Of a DNA stretch of 64,000 bases, positions 37,504 to 45,302 are shown piece by piece. Made by a program: the position numbers and the translations under genes. The notes beneath the pieces were generated by a model. It saw only the letters and a list, made by a program, of their open reading frames with translations. It did no database searches and had not been told where the DNA came from. The stretch comes from CAVQKZ01 sp963837325 (GTDB lineage Bacteria > Actinomycetota > Actinomycetes > Mycobacteriales > Jatrophihabitantaceae), in assembly GCA_963837325.1 (NCBI GenBank), contig CAWIMV010000002.1, positions 1-64,000 of the forward strand. Direction: 5' to 3'. The stretch's first letter is position 1. Every line of letters begins with the position of its first letter.

Positions 37504-37812
37504 CTAACGCGCGAAGCGCTTTCTCCGGCCACCAGCTCCGTGCAACCAGGACGCTGGCAGGCAGGCGTCCGCGCAACTCCGGGTAGTCCCGAATTCGAAT
37601 CGGTCGCGGCGTCTCCCACCCGCGAGCAGGACTGTCGCGATGGCCGGAAGCCCCCGGCGATACGACCAGACCAACCGTTGGACAACCACTGATGGCCACG
37701 AATATTCGACGGCAGGCGCCCGAGCTAGTTTTACGGGCAGGTTGCGCGGTTGAACGCGCAACAGCATCGGGTACACGAGCAGGGTTGCGGTGGAGAAATC
37801 CCTGGTCCGCAT
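37504..37812 (-). CDS. doubtful hypothetical cassette protein
   Basis: A 102-codon frame beginning MRTRDFSTATLLVYPMLLRV lies alone between R9 and R10, where a cassette gene is expected. Other overlapping frames are equally long, no family is visible and there is no clear ribosome site, so this is weak. Confidence 0.3.
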   Translation of the reverse strand: MRTRDFSTATLLVYPMLLRVQPRNLPVKLARAPAVEYSWPSVVVQRLVWSYRRGLPAIATVLLAGGRRRDRFEFGTTRSCADACLPASWLHGAGGRRKRFAR

Positions 37813-38000
37813 ACGAGCAGACGGGTCCCATACCCAGCCTGCGCCAAGGGCGTGCCCGTCGGAGTGAGACCTGGCTCGGTTCCTCCCATGCGCCTCACTG
37901 TTCCACTCGGTCTGGACAATGCCGAATCGGCGGCAATCTGCTGCCGTTCACAACTGCCCCTGCTGCCATGGCGCCACCCTCCCGCCATAGCAAGTGTTGC

Positions 38001-38044
38001 CCTCTCATCGGCATCAGAGCGCACCATCTGCGGCATGTCCGCTA
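38001..38044 (+). repeat. dispersed hairpin repeat R10
   Basis: Left arm CCTCTCATCGGCATCAGAGC, right arm TCTGCGGCATGTCCGCTAA. Confidence 0.75.
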
Positions 38045-38096
38045 ACAGGGCTCAGAACCAGATCTGGACGATGATGCCGCGGTGTTCAATAGCGCG

Positions 38097-38468
38097 TCAG
38101 CGCGTGTCGTCGTCAGCAATCATGCGTAGCAGGTTGCCGTCCGGGTCGAGCAGTGTCGCCATTTGTTGGCCCCAAGGTTGCATTGCGATCGGGCGCACGC
38201 TCGGAAGCCCGTGCCTCTTCTCCGGAACGCCTGCAGCGCGGACGGCGTCGTAGATGCTCTCGAGGTCAGTCACCCGCAGACAGCAGCCGAAATCGTGCCC
38301 GCGGGGCTCGAGATCATCCTTGAGGAAGAACTCGAGCTGAAGGGCGCCACGGCGAACAACGAGCCAATTCTGGTCCCGGTGGAGCTCTTGAAATCCGAAG
38401 CCACCATAGAAGGCAGCAGTTGCCGCCAAGTCCCGCGAGGGAAGATTCGGCACTGCCCGATCGGTCAT
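38097..38468 (-). CDS. bleomycin-resistance-type VOC protein
   Basis: This 123-residue protein closely follows the Ble/BLMT pattern: AVPNLPSRDLAATAAFYGGF, LVVRRGALQLEFFLKDDLEP and LLDPDGNLLRMIADDD. Such dimeric VOC proteins bind bleomycin-like glycopeptides without modifying them. It starts 41 bp from repeat R11 and fills the R10-R11 cassette. Confidence 0.8.
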   Translation of the reverse strand: MTDRAVPNLPSRDLAATAAFYGGFGFQELHRDQNWLVVRRGALQLEFFLKDDLEPRGHDFGCCLRVTDLESIYDAVRAAGVPEKRHGLPSVRPIAMQPWGQQMATLLDPDGNLLRMIADDDTR

Positions 38469-38508
38469 TGATCAAGACTAGAACGGCTCGCTGACGCTCT
38501 CCAGACTC

Positions 38509-38556
38509 GCTCTCATCGACAGAATCGTGCACCCAGAGCGGCAGAGCCGGTAGAGC
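38509..38556 (+). repeat. dispersed hairpin repeat R11
   Basis: Left arm CGCTCTCATCGACAGAATCG, right arm AGAGCGGCAGAGCCGGTAG. Confidence 0.65.
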
Positions 38557-38569
38557 GGCTACGCGGCAA

Positions 38570-38701
38570 TCAGGACGGTCGGCTAGCGATTGCGATCGCG
38601 AGCAACGCTCTTAAGAGATCCTGTCGCAGTCTGTCGTCGAGCCGGAGCGGGCGCGAGCGGAACTCGTCCTCGCGAAGTTGGCTGATACTCGGCCCTGCCA
38701 T
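38570..38701 (-). CDS. 43-residue cassette peptide
   Basis: The whole R11-R12 cassette is only about 220 bp and encodes MAGPSISQLREDEFRSRPLR with LDDRLRQDLLRALLAIAIAS and a short end. It starts 30 bp from R12 as other cassette genes do. It has a charged front and an amphipathic or hydrophobic end. Support is positional. Confidence 0.35.
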   Translation of the reverse strand: MAGPSISQLREDEFRSRPLRLDDRLRQDLLRALLAIAIASRPS

Positions 38702-38730
38702 GCGTGCCAGTGCGCCAAGCAACGAGGACG

Positions 38731-38776
38731 CGCGCTCATCGGCATCTCCGTGCGCCGTCGGCGGCAAATCCGGTCG
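38731..38776 (+). repeat. dispersed hairpin repeat R12
   Basis: Left arm GCGCTCATCGGCATCTCCG, right arm CGGCGGCAAATCCGGTCG; one of the best matches to the left consensus. Confidence 0.8.
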
Positions 38777-38853
38777 CTCTTGTGCTCGACATCGTGCCAC
38801 GGGATTCGGGTGGTCGCCGCGTCGCCGGCCTTACCCTGCATGCGTCAGGCGTC

Positions 38854-39687
38854 TCAGCGGGGCTGTGTTGGCCTGGCTGCCTCGTGCAACAGGACCGGCG
38901 TCGACGCATCGAGTTCGGCGACCGCGCGGTCGAAGGCGTCGGCCACTCCCTCGGCGACCAAGGCGGCGGCAGGACCGTAACCTGCCTCGGCTGCTGAGCG
39001 AAGCCCGGCCCCGTGGTCGAGCGCACGCTGACGCACCGCACTCAGCACCTCTCGCACAGTCCCTGACCATTCGTAGGCGTCGAGAAGTATCCGCAGCCTG
39101 CGTGCTCGGTCCGCTTGGGGCGGAAAGCCATCTGCGGTGGCGACGTCGCGTGCGGTGAGCGGGACCCAGCTCAGCACGACAAAGGCCAGATCGCGCAGCG
39201 GTGTCGCGGGACCGGCCAGGTCCCAGTCGATGAAGCCAATTAGCTCGCCGTCGCCCGGATCGGTTCCCGTAGGCGCGGCCCGCCAGACCGCGTTGTAGGG
39301 CGCGGCGTCGTGATGTCCGATCAGCTCTCCGGGGCGCAGATCGTTGTGGTCGCCGAACCACTGCGCCCCTGATGGCGGTTGGAAGGATCGGGACGCGGCG
39401 TGGAACTCGCGCAGCCACCGGCCCACTGCGACCAGAGCCGTGTCACTGTGGACCCACGCCGGCCACGGCCTCGTGTCGCCGATGGTGCAGCCTTCGAGGT
39501 AGGTCAGGACCTCGCGGCCAGCGCTGTCAATCCCGAGAGCCTGCGGAGCGCCGGTGAACCCAACGGCCTCCAAATGTCGCAATAGCGCGTGCACGGCCGG
39601 TGTCTGCGTACTGGCCACTCGACGGACGGTGTGCCCCACGCGCACAGCGCCATCGTTACGACCGCCGGCCATCCGCCGCTCCATCAC
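38854..39687 (-). CDS. aminoglycoside phosphotransferase-fold kinase
   Basis: This 277-residue kinase-fold protein has LIGHHDAAPYNAVWRAAP (catalytic HxDxxxxN) and ELIGFIDWDLAGPATPLRDL (metal-binding DWD). An N-terminal region with HTVRRVASTQTPAVHALLRH supplies the nucleotide side. Intact catalytic residues suggest a working small-molecule kinase. Fills the R12-R13 cassette, starting 48 bp from R13. Confidence 0.8.
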   Translation of the reverse strand: MMERRMAGGRNDGAVRVGHTVRRVASTQTPAVHALLRHLEAVGFTGAPQALGIDSAGREVLTYLEGCTIGDTRPWPAWVHSDTALVAVGRWLREFHAASRSFQPPSGAQWFGDHNDLRPGELIGHHDAAPYNAVWRAAPTGTDPGDGELIGFIDWDLAGPATPLRDLAFVVLSWVPLTARDVATADGFPPQADRARRLRILLDAYEWSGTVREVLSAVRQRALDHGAGLRSAAEAGYGPAAALVAEGVADAFDRAVAELDASTPVLLHEAARPTQPR

Positions 39688-39734
39688 TCGGACCCTAGCT
39701 CTCCGATTGAGCGATACTCCCGCACAGGCCTAGA

Positions 39735-39769
39735 AACTCGCCCGCACTGCGGCATGTGCGGATGTTTTT
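39735..39769 (+). repeat. dispersed hairpin repeat R13
   Basis: Left arm worn (AAACTCGCCCGCACT); right arm GCGGCATGTGCGGATGTT. The left end of duplicated block A begins at this GCGGC. Confidence 0.65.
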
Positions 39770-39833
39770 ATCGGCGAGTCATTTCCTGACGGGAGTCGCC
39801 GACTCGCGCTCATCGTCGCCGCTAGGCCAGCGC

Positions 39834-40298
39834 TCACGATGGGATGGTGAAGTGCTGATGCGTGCCGTCTGTCTCCGCGGTCTGTCGAAACTCGACCGGG
39901 ATGGCCCTTCGCCAGAAGGCGACCGCGGGGTCATTACCCGGTACCTGGTGAACGTCCCAGCGGCCCGGAAACCTCGCGAGTACGGCCCGCGCCGCTCGGG
40001 TGCCCACACCGCTGCGGCGATATTTCCGCAGCACAAAGAACTCGCCGAACCGATGCGGGTCACCAGCTCGAACCAACGCGCACCCACCAATCCGGCCGTC
40101 AACCATGATCAGGAACGGATGGCGGTTCTCCTCGGGACGCCAGTAGTCGTCGAGATGCGGGTAGCCGTACTCACCGAGCGAGGACAGGTCGCGCCCGTCG
40201 ATCGCTGAGAAGTCGTAGGAGTTCAGCTCTAGCAGTCGACGGATGACGGGCTGGCTTGTTTCGTCGGCTGGGACGACCTCAACATGCACAGCGTCCAT
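39834..40298 (-). CDS. GNAT family N-acetyltransferase, copy 1
   Basis: This 154-residue GNAT protein has HPFLIMVDGRIGGCALVRAG, the acetyl-CoA loop FFVLRKYRRSGVGTRAARAV and VPGNDPAVAFWRRAIPVEFR. It is identical at the protein level to the copy at 56,741. The start is 33 bp from R14. Substrate unknown. Confidence 0.85.
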   Translation of the reverse strand: MDAVHVEVVPADETSQPVIRRLLELNSYDFSAIDGRDLSSLGEYGYPHLDDYWRPEENRHPFLIMVDGRIGGCALVRAGDPHRFGEFFVLRKYRRSGVGTRAARAVLARFPGRWDVHQVPGNDPAVAFWRRAIPVEFRQTAETDGTHQHFTIPS

Positions 40299-40330
40299 GT
40301 TGGCTCACGCTTGGACGAAACAACTTGATT

Positions 40331-40400
40331 CCGCTCATCGGTGGAACACGGGTTCACCCTGCATCTCCGCGGCTCCATCGGCGGCATGGGCGGATATTGG
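40331..40400 (+). repeat. dispersed hairpin repeat R14 (long-loop variant)
   Basis: Outer arms CCGCTCATCGG and GCGGCATGGGCGG can pair around a longer insert that includes GCATCTCCGCGG. Confidence 0.75.
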
Positions 40401-40478
40401 GCCAGCGGAGTACGACATCTTCATAGTTGGCCGGCTCAGTGCTGCTGAACGCACTATAGATGTCGGGCTCGTGCTGGC

Positions 40479-41243
40479 TTAGAGCTGCGATCTCAGCAGG
40501 GCAACCTCGGGATACTCCTCAGGCGGGCCGTAGCCGTGCTCGACCAGCCAGCGGACGCCGGAAAGGCATCGCAACGACCACCACGCGCGGATGAGGTCGC
40601 GATCGACATCGGTGCCGTAGCCGGCAATGACGTCGCCGAGGTGCTCCTGGTGTCCGAGCGTGAGAGTGGCGAGGTCGACGAGCGCGTCGCCCTGGGACGC
40701 CTCGGACCAGTCGATGACCCCGGTGACCTCGTCACCGGTGACGAAGACATGGTCGACCTGCAGGTCACCGTGGATGAACACCGGTATCCACGGTCGGAGC
40801 GCAGTCTCGGCCAGCCGGCGGCTGCGTGTGACCACGTCGGCCGAAAGCACACCATTGGCGAGGAGCCACTCGCACTCGGCGGCGAGCCGCGATGCCAGCG
40901 CGTCGACGCCCCGGCCGGGCCATGGCGGCAGCGGCGCGTCGTGCAGTGCCCTGAGGGCGGCACCTGCCGCCGCCCACGCTGTCGGCGACGCGGTCGACGG
41001 CTCGCCGAGGTGGCCGAGCGCCATCCCCGGGACGGCGGCGAGCGCGAGCACGGGCGGCTTCCGCCACAGGACCTTCGGGGTCGGGACCGGCGCCATCGCC
41101 ATCGCCTCGACCTCGACGTCGGTGCGCGCCTGATCAGCGTCGATCTTCAAGAACACGTCGCCGACGCGCAGCGTCGCGCGCTCGCCATGAGCAACGACGA
41201 CCTCGACCTCGTCCACGTCGGCCATCATCGCGGAGACGACCAT
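40479..41243 (-). CDS. aminoglycoside phosphotransferase-fold kinase, copy 1
   Basis: This 254-residue kinase has N-lobe features (ATLRVGDVFLKIDADQARTD), the catalytic loop PVFIHGDLQVDHVFVTGDEV and the metal site VTGVIDWSEASQGDALVDLA. HGDLQxDHxF is a common variant of the APH loop. The start MVVSAMMADVDEVEVV at 41243 is preferred; longer frames run into R15. A diverged copy is at 57,386. Confidence 0.8.
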   Translation of the reverse strand: MVVSAMMADVDEVEVVVAHGERATLRVGDVFLKIDADQARTDVEVEAMAMAPVPTPKVLWRKPPVLALAAVPGMALGHLGEPSTASPTAWAAAGAALRALHDAPLPPWPGRGVDALASRLAAECEWLLANGVLSADVVTRSRRLAETALRPWIPVFIHGDLQVDHVFVTGDEVTGVIDWSEASQGDALVDLATLTLGHQEHLGDVIAGYGTDVDRDLIRAWWSLRCLSGVRWLVEHGYGPPEEYPEVALLRSQL

Positions 41244-41349
41244 CGGCGTCACCGGAGTTACGGGGTGCGACTGTGCGATTGTGCGACTGACGGCATATCG
41301 CGCGAGCAGGACTACATCTGATGGGCGTGACGTCCCTTCAGGATAAGAA

Positions 41350-41385
41350 TTCGTGTGTCGCACTCTCGGCGGCATGTCCGGTCGG
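41350..41385 (+). repeat. dispersed hairpin repeat R15
   Basis: Left arm worn (GTGTGTCGCACTC); right arm GGCGGCATGTCCGGTCG. Confidence 0.65.
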
Positions 41386-41419
41386 GTCTGGATGCCTGAG
41401 TCCCTGACCCGGGGCCTGC

Positions 41420-41629
41420 CTATTGTTCGCGAGAAGACCACGAAAGCAATCGCGCACCGGCGCCTATGACGCCCCCCGCGCAGAGCAGGATCGCACCGGA
41501 ATTACCACCTGCGCGCACAATGATCAAGACGAGTCCGCACACGAAGGCGACGAGGCCAAGCAGCGCCACTGCGAGGTACCTCCCCTGGAGCCTCCATATC
41601 GGATGCCAGCGGAGCCGGGTCTCGGGCAT
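41420..41629 (-). CDS. small two-span membrane protein, copy 1
   Basis: This protein of about 69 residues starts MPETRLRWHPIWRLQGRYLA and has spans VALLGLVAFVCGLVLIIVRA and NSGAILLCAGGVIGAGARLL. A near-identical copy is at 58,327. Starts 34 bp from R16. Confidence 0.6.
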   Translation of the reverse strand: MPETRLRWHPIWRLQGRYLAVALLGLVAFVCGLVLIIVRAGGNSGAILLCAGGVIGAGARLLSWSSREQ

Positions 41630-41662
41630 GCCATATGCCTTTCCCATCAGGCGCGGCAATTA

Positions 41663-41704
41663 CGCGATTCGGCGACAGCACTCACGGCGGCATGTGCGTG
41701 CGTT
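41663..41704 (+). repeat. dispersed hairpin repeat R16
   Basis: Left arm CGATTCGGCGACAGCAC, right arm CACGGCGGCATGTGCGTGCG. Confidence 0.7.
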
Positions 41705-41802
41705 TGGCGCGCTGTCGCACGGGGAACACCTGGACGGTGGCAGTGTTGAAGCCCATCCGGCTCACAGTCCGCGTCGCCGCCGGCCCTCGCGTCGAATTCC
41801 TT

Positions 41803-41827
41803 GGAGGCGCCTCCTAATGGCCTCCAA
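41803..41827 (+). promoter_or_regulatory. ribosome-binding site inside a perfect palindrome
   Basis: GGAGGCGCCTCC is a 12-bp palindrome whose first half is the Shine-Dalgarno of the gene at 41817. The same TTGGAGG can also pair with CCTCCAA at codons 2-4. Either hairpin would hide the ribosome site. The same arrangement is kept in copy 2. Confidence 0.5.
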
Positions 41828-42038
41828 GGGAATCTATCGCGATGGGCAAGGCCGGACGTACCTCATTTGTGCGGTAGTCCTGCTGGTGGCAATTTTGACG
41901 TCGCTCATCGTGACCGGTCCCGAGATGGCGGATTGGTTTGCGCTCGCGTTAGCCGCCATCTTCGTACTCTTTGGAGTTCTGAATCTCCGGCATGCACGCG
42001 CGAGCTCGCATCCAGGTTCGCGACCAGAGCGGCGTTGA
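41817..42038 (+). CDS. small two-span membrane protein on the plus strand, copy 1
   Basis: This 73-residue protein starts MASKGIYRDGQGRTYLICAV and has spans LICAVVLLVAILTSLIVTG and DWFALALAAIFVLFGVLNLR. It is preserved at 58,724 with only silent or minor changes. Its ribosome site lies in a palindrome, suggesting translational control. Confidence 0.6.
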   Translation: MASKGIYRDGQGRTYLICAVVLLVAILTSLIVTGPEMADWFALALAAIFVLFGVLNLRHARASSHPGSRPERR

Positions 42039-42065
42039 TCGGCGGCCGGCACCCAAAACGTACCG

Positions 42066-42092
42066 GCGGATCCGGCAGGACCGCTTCGCGGC
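42066..42092 (+). repeat. dispersed hairpin repeat R17, left part, split by IS110
   Basis: GGATCCGGCAGGACCGC, TTC and GCGGC are followed directly by the IS110 end TACTTG. The right part, ATGACCGTACG, resumes at 43496. The unsplit equivalent is R38. Confidence 0.8.
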
Positions 42093-42149
42093 TACTTGTT
42101 TCATTGACCCACGGCCGGTGCCTGGCCAGGCTCGGTCGAGGTGGTCGGT

Positions 42150-42240
42150 AGGGATGCTCGCTTCGCGGCTGTCCACGGCTTGGCCGTGAGACTCACTCAT
42201 GGCATGCAGCCTGCCGGCTGCCGTAGCGCGGAGAGGCTCA
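42150..42240 (+). ncRNA. candidate IS110 guide (bridge/seek) RNA region
   Basis: The non-coding left end contains CTTCGCGGC at 42161-42169, identical to the nine bases left of the insertion point in R17. CTCAT at 42196-42200 is the complement of ATGAG, a common right-hand sequence of the repeat. Several stems (for example GCCTGCCGGC) surround them. In known IS110 elements the target-binding loop has this left-guide/right-guide layout. RNA production and boundaries are inferred. Confidence 0.4.
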
Positions 42241-42308
42241 AGAGGGGTCTGCCCAGCTCGAAGTAGCGTTGCCCTCCTCGCTGACATCTGTCCGGTCAAG
42301 GCGAGGAG

Positions 42309-43481
42309 TTGAGCAGCATGGGACGGGTCGTCATCGGGATGGATCCGCATAAGCGGTCCGCGACGATCGAGATCATCGACAGTAACGAACGCATCGTTGG
42401 CCACGGTCGGTTCGGCACCGACCGCGAGGGTTACGCCTCGATGCTCGCCTTGGGCCGTAAGCACCCCGACCGGCAGTGGGCGGTCGAGGGCTGTAACGGC
42501 ATCGGCCGACACATCGCGCAACGTCTGGTCGCCGATGGCGAGCCGGTGGTCGACGTGCCTGCCAAGCTGTCGGCGCGGGCCCGCGTGTTCTCGACTGGAC
42601 AGGGCCGCAAGACCGATCCGGTCGATGCGCACTCGGTCGCGTTGGTCGGGCTGCGCAGCTCTGGTCTTCGGGTGATCGAGGCCGATGACGCGACCGTGGC
42701 GTTGCGGCTGCTGGTGGATCGTCGCGACGAACTGGGGGTGGCTCGGTCGCAGACGATCAACCGAATCCATCGGCTATTGCTGGAGTTGCTGCCCGGCGGG
42801 GCAAAGAAGTTCCTGTCCGTCGATCAGGCCAAAGCCCTGCTCGCGACCGTGCGCCCACGCGATGTCGTCGGCAAGACCCGACGCCGGCTGGCAGCCGAAC
42901 TGATCACCGAGCTCGCCAGCATCGACAAGCGGATCAAGTCAGCCGACCGTGAGCTCAACGACCTCATCGACGCCACCGGAAGCACCCTGCGCGACCTGCA
43001 CGGCATCGGCCCATCCGGCGCGGCGCGCCTGCTCGGCGACGTCGGAGACATCACCCGATTCGCCGACAAAGGCCGCTTCGCATCCTGGAACGGCACGGCA
43101 CCGCTCGACGCCTCCAGCGGTGAACAGAACCGGCATCGACTCTCACGAGCCGGCAACCGCAGAATCAACCGCGTCCTGCACATCATGGCCATCGTCGCCC
43201 TCCGCAACGACACCGAAGGGCGCCGCTACTACCGACGAAAGATCGCAGCCGGGAAGTCGAACATGATGGCATTGCGAGCCCTCAAACGCCGCCTGTCCGA
43301 CATCGTCTACAACCAGATGCGCCAGGACGCCAAGCGCCTCGCGACGGGCCCGGGAGGACACCCGGGGGCGACACTTCAATCCAGCGCGGCCGACTCACAC
43401 CCCGACATCGACACTTCGGATCAGTCACTTCCCGGACCCGCCAAGACCAATCCTAGAACCGACCTCATCCCCGCCTGTTGA
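42309..43481 (+). CDS. IS110-family transposase
   Basis: This 390-residue recombinase has the N-terminal RuvC-like DEDD domain: VVIGMDPHKRSATIEIIDS (first Asp), QWAVEGCNGIG (Glu) and GRKTDPVDAHSVALV (Asp pair). The C-terminal transposase_20 domain has LRDLHGIGPSGAARLLGDVG and the catalytic-Ser region WNGTAPLDASSGEQNRHRLS. The frame is intact and the key residues are present, so it may be active. Start TTG/ATG choice is uncertain: 42309 is a TTG and ATG 42318 (MGRVVIGMDP) is the better start. Confidence 0.9.
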   Translation: MSSMGRVVIGMDPHKRSATIEIIDSNERIVGHGRFGTDREGYASMLALGRKHPDRQWAVEGCNGIGRHIAQRLVADGEPVVDVPAKLSARARVFSTGQGRKTDPVDAHSVALVGLRSSGLRVIEADDATVALRLLVDRRDELGVARSQTINRIHRLLLELLPGGAKKFLSVDQAKALLATVRPRDVVGKTRRRLAAELITELASIDKRIKSADRELNDLIDATGSTLRDLHGIGPSGAARLLGDVGDITRFADKGRFASWNGTAPLDASSGEQNRHRLSRAGNRRINRVLHIMAIVALRNDTEGRRYYRRKIAAGKSNMMALRALKRRLSDIVYNQMRQDAKRLATGPGGHPGATLQSSAADSHPDIDTSDQSLPGPAKTNPRTDLIPAC

Positions 43482-43495
43482 CACAGAGGGGTGCC

Positions 43496-43506
43496 ATGAC
43501 CGTACG
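43496..43506 (+). repeat. right part of split repeat R17
   Basis: ATGACCGTACG directly after the IS110 end restores a GCGGC-ATGACCG junction like that of R5. Confidence 0.6.
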
Positions 43507-43528
43507 TCATCCGGCGAACAATGAGTCC

Positions 43529-43825
43529 ATGACGCCTGTTCTGGAGTGGAAGCCGGGTCCCGGGGGGCCGCTTTGGGTTCACATTTTCGATCGAGATAGT
43601 CCGCTCGACATCAAGGTCGGAGACGACCTCAAACGGCGGCTGTTGCGATGGAACGCCGGCTACCGAGCAGACCGGCTTCCTCTGGAGGGCACCAGTGACA
43701 CGACATGGATGCGCGAGGGAATCGGTCTGCTAACTGAGGTCCGCCGAGCACTCGGCCCTGGCTATCAAGTAGTTGCGGCCGACCCGTGGTGGCCAGACGA
43801 CCCCTCCGCCGGCAGCGGCAACTAG
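43529..43825 (+). CDS. hypothetical cassette protein
   Basis: This 98-residue soluble protein (MTPVLEWKPGPGGPLWVHIF, then DDLKRRLLRWNAGYRADRLP and VVAADPWWPDDPSAGSG) resembles small orphan proteins of streptomycetes. It occupies the cassette between R17 and R18 on the plus strand. Start ATG 43529; an upstream ATG at 43496 falls in the repeat arm. Confidence 0.5.
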   Translation: MTPVLEWKPGPGGPLWVHIFDRDSPLDIKVGDDLKRRLLRWNAGYRADRLPLEGTSDTTWMREGIGLLTEVRRALGPGYQVVAADPWWPDDPSAGSGN

Positions 43826-43855
43826 CGCACGCGAACGGCGGCATGAGCGGACGGG
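43811..43855 (+). repeat. dispersed hairpin repeat R18
   Basis: Left arm worn (GGCAACTAGCGCACGCG); right arm AACGGCGGCATGAGCGGACG. Confidence 0.65.
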
Positions 43856-44077
43856 TCGGATGGTGCGGCAGTCGCCCGATCAGGCCTGCTTGACCGCGCG
43901 CGTCGCGCCGAAGGCCGCGTCGTTGCCTGTTGATGGGCGTAAAGCTTCCTACCGGCCGATGTGGAGTTCGACCAAACAGGACACCCGAAGCATGAGAAGA
44001 CTTCGAGCTGTCGGCAACGCTTGAAAACGAGGCCATAGCGACGGTCGAAAACGAGGCCACCCAGACACATTGGGCGG

Positions 44078-45302
44078 GTGATCTCGGTGGAGGACTGGGC
44101 ATTGATCAGGCGGCTTGTGGCGGACGGTGTTCCGCGGCGGCGAGGTGGCACGGCAGCTGGGAATCGGGCGGGCGACGGTCGATCGGGCGTTGGCTTCGGA
44201 CCGGCCGCCGAAGTACGAACGAGCGGACGGTGCCGACCTCGTTCACACCGTTCGAGGCGCAGGGTGCGGGAGTTGCTGTCCGAGACACCCGGACATGCCG
44301 GCGACGGTGATCGCCGAGCGGGTCGACTGGCCGGGTTCGATCACCTGGTTCCGCGACAACGTGAGGCTGCTGCGGCCTGACTATCGGCGCATCGATCCGG
44401 CAGACCGGCTGGTCTGGGAGCCCGGCGATGCCGGGCAGTGCGATCTGTGGTTCCCGCCGAAGAAGATCCCGCTCGAGGACGGGTCGAGAGCGTTGCTGCC
44501 GGTGTTGGTCATCGTCGCCGCGCATTCGCGGTTCATCACGGGCCGGATGATGCCGACCCGCAAGACCGAAGACTTACTGCTGGGCTCGTGGGAGCTGATC
44601 GGGCAACTCGGCCGGGTCCGCGACGGTTGATCTGGGACAACGAGCCGGGCATCGGCCGCGGTGCTCGCCTGGTTGCTGGTGTCGCCTCGTTCGCCGGCAC
44701 GCTGGCGACGAAGTTCGTGCAGCTGCGGCCGAATGATCCGGAGTCCAAGGGTCATCGTCGAACGACGCAACGGCTACTTCGAGACCTCGTTCATGCCCGG
44801 GCCGGACGTTCAGTCTCACCGGCGGACTTCAACACCCAGTTCGGTGAGTGGCTGGTGCGGCGCGAACGGGCGGCGAGGTCCGCACGATCAAGGCGCGCCC
44901 GATCGACCTGATCGAGGAGGATCGGTCAAGATGCTGGCGTTGCCGCCGGTCCCGCTGCATCTGGGTTGGCGCGAACGGGTCCGGCTGGGGCGCGACTACT
45001 ACGTCCGTCTGGACACCAGCGACTACTCCGTGGACCCGACCGCGATCGGGCGGATGGTCGACGTCGCCGCTGATCTGGACCGGGTCCGGGTCCGCCTCGA
45101 CGGGCAAGCTCGTCGCCGATCACGCCCGGGTCTGGGCCCGCGGCGCCACGGTCACAGACGACGCCCATCGTGCAGAGCAGCGCGGCTGCTGCGGGAGCGG
45201 TTCCGCGAGCCCCGCACGGCGACAGCCGCCGGCGACGACCTGGCTCGGGATCTGGCCGACTACGACCGAGCGTTCGGTCTCATCGGCGGAGAGGTGGCGT
45301 GA
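44078..45302 (+). pseudogene. istA: istA, IS21 transposase, multiply frameshifted
   Basis: The start MISVEDWALIRRLVADGVPR is followed after a slip by VARQLGIGRATVDRALASDR, then QCDLWFPPKKIPLEDGSRAL and VLVIVAAHSRFITGRMMPTR, then RRLIWDNEPGIGRGARLV. Frames change at about 44135, 44625 and further on, so no complete transposase can be made. Confidence 0.8.

Larger units (their letters stand above)
39749..42092. repeat. duplicated cassette block A, copy 1
   Basis: This block of four cassettes (GNAT, APH, and two small membrane proteins) recurs at 56,654-58,999 with a nearly constant offset of 16,907. The left limit is GCGGC in R13 (R34 in the copy), the right limit GCGGC in R17 (R38). The GNAT protein is identical in both, while the APH protein differs at many residues. 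Confidence 0.85.
42093..43495 (+). mobile_element. intact IS110-family element inserted at GCGGC^ATG
   Basis: This 1,403-bp element carries one complete transposase and a 232-bp non-coding left part with several inverted repeats, as in IS110-group elements that encode a guide (bridge/seek) RNA upstream of the transposase. The ends are TACTTGTTTCATTG and CAGAGGGGTGCC. It splits repeat R17 exactly after GCGGC. A second copy with the same left end sits in R42. Confidence 0.85.

Noticed and set aside
37110..37685. A 191-codon minus-strand frame
   Set aside because: It crosses repeat R9, has no recognisable family and overlaps other equally long frames.
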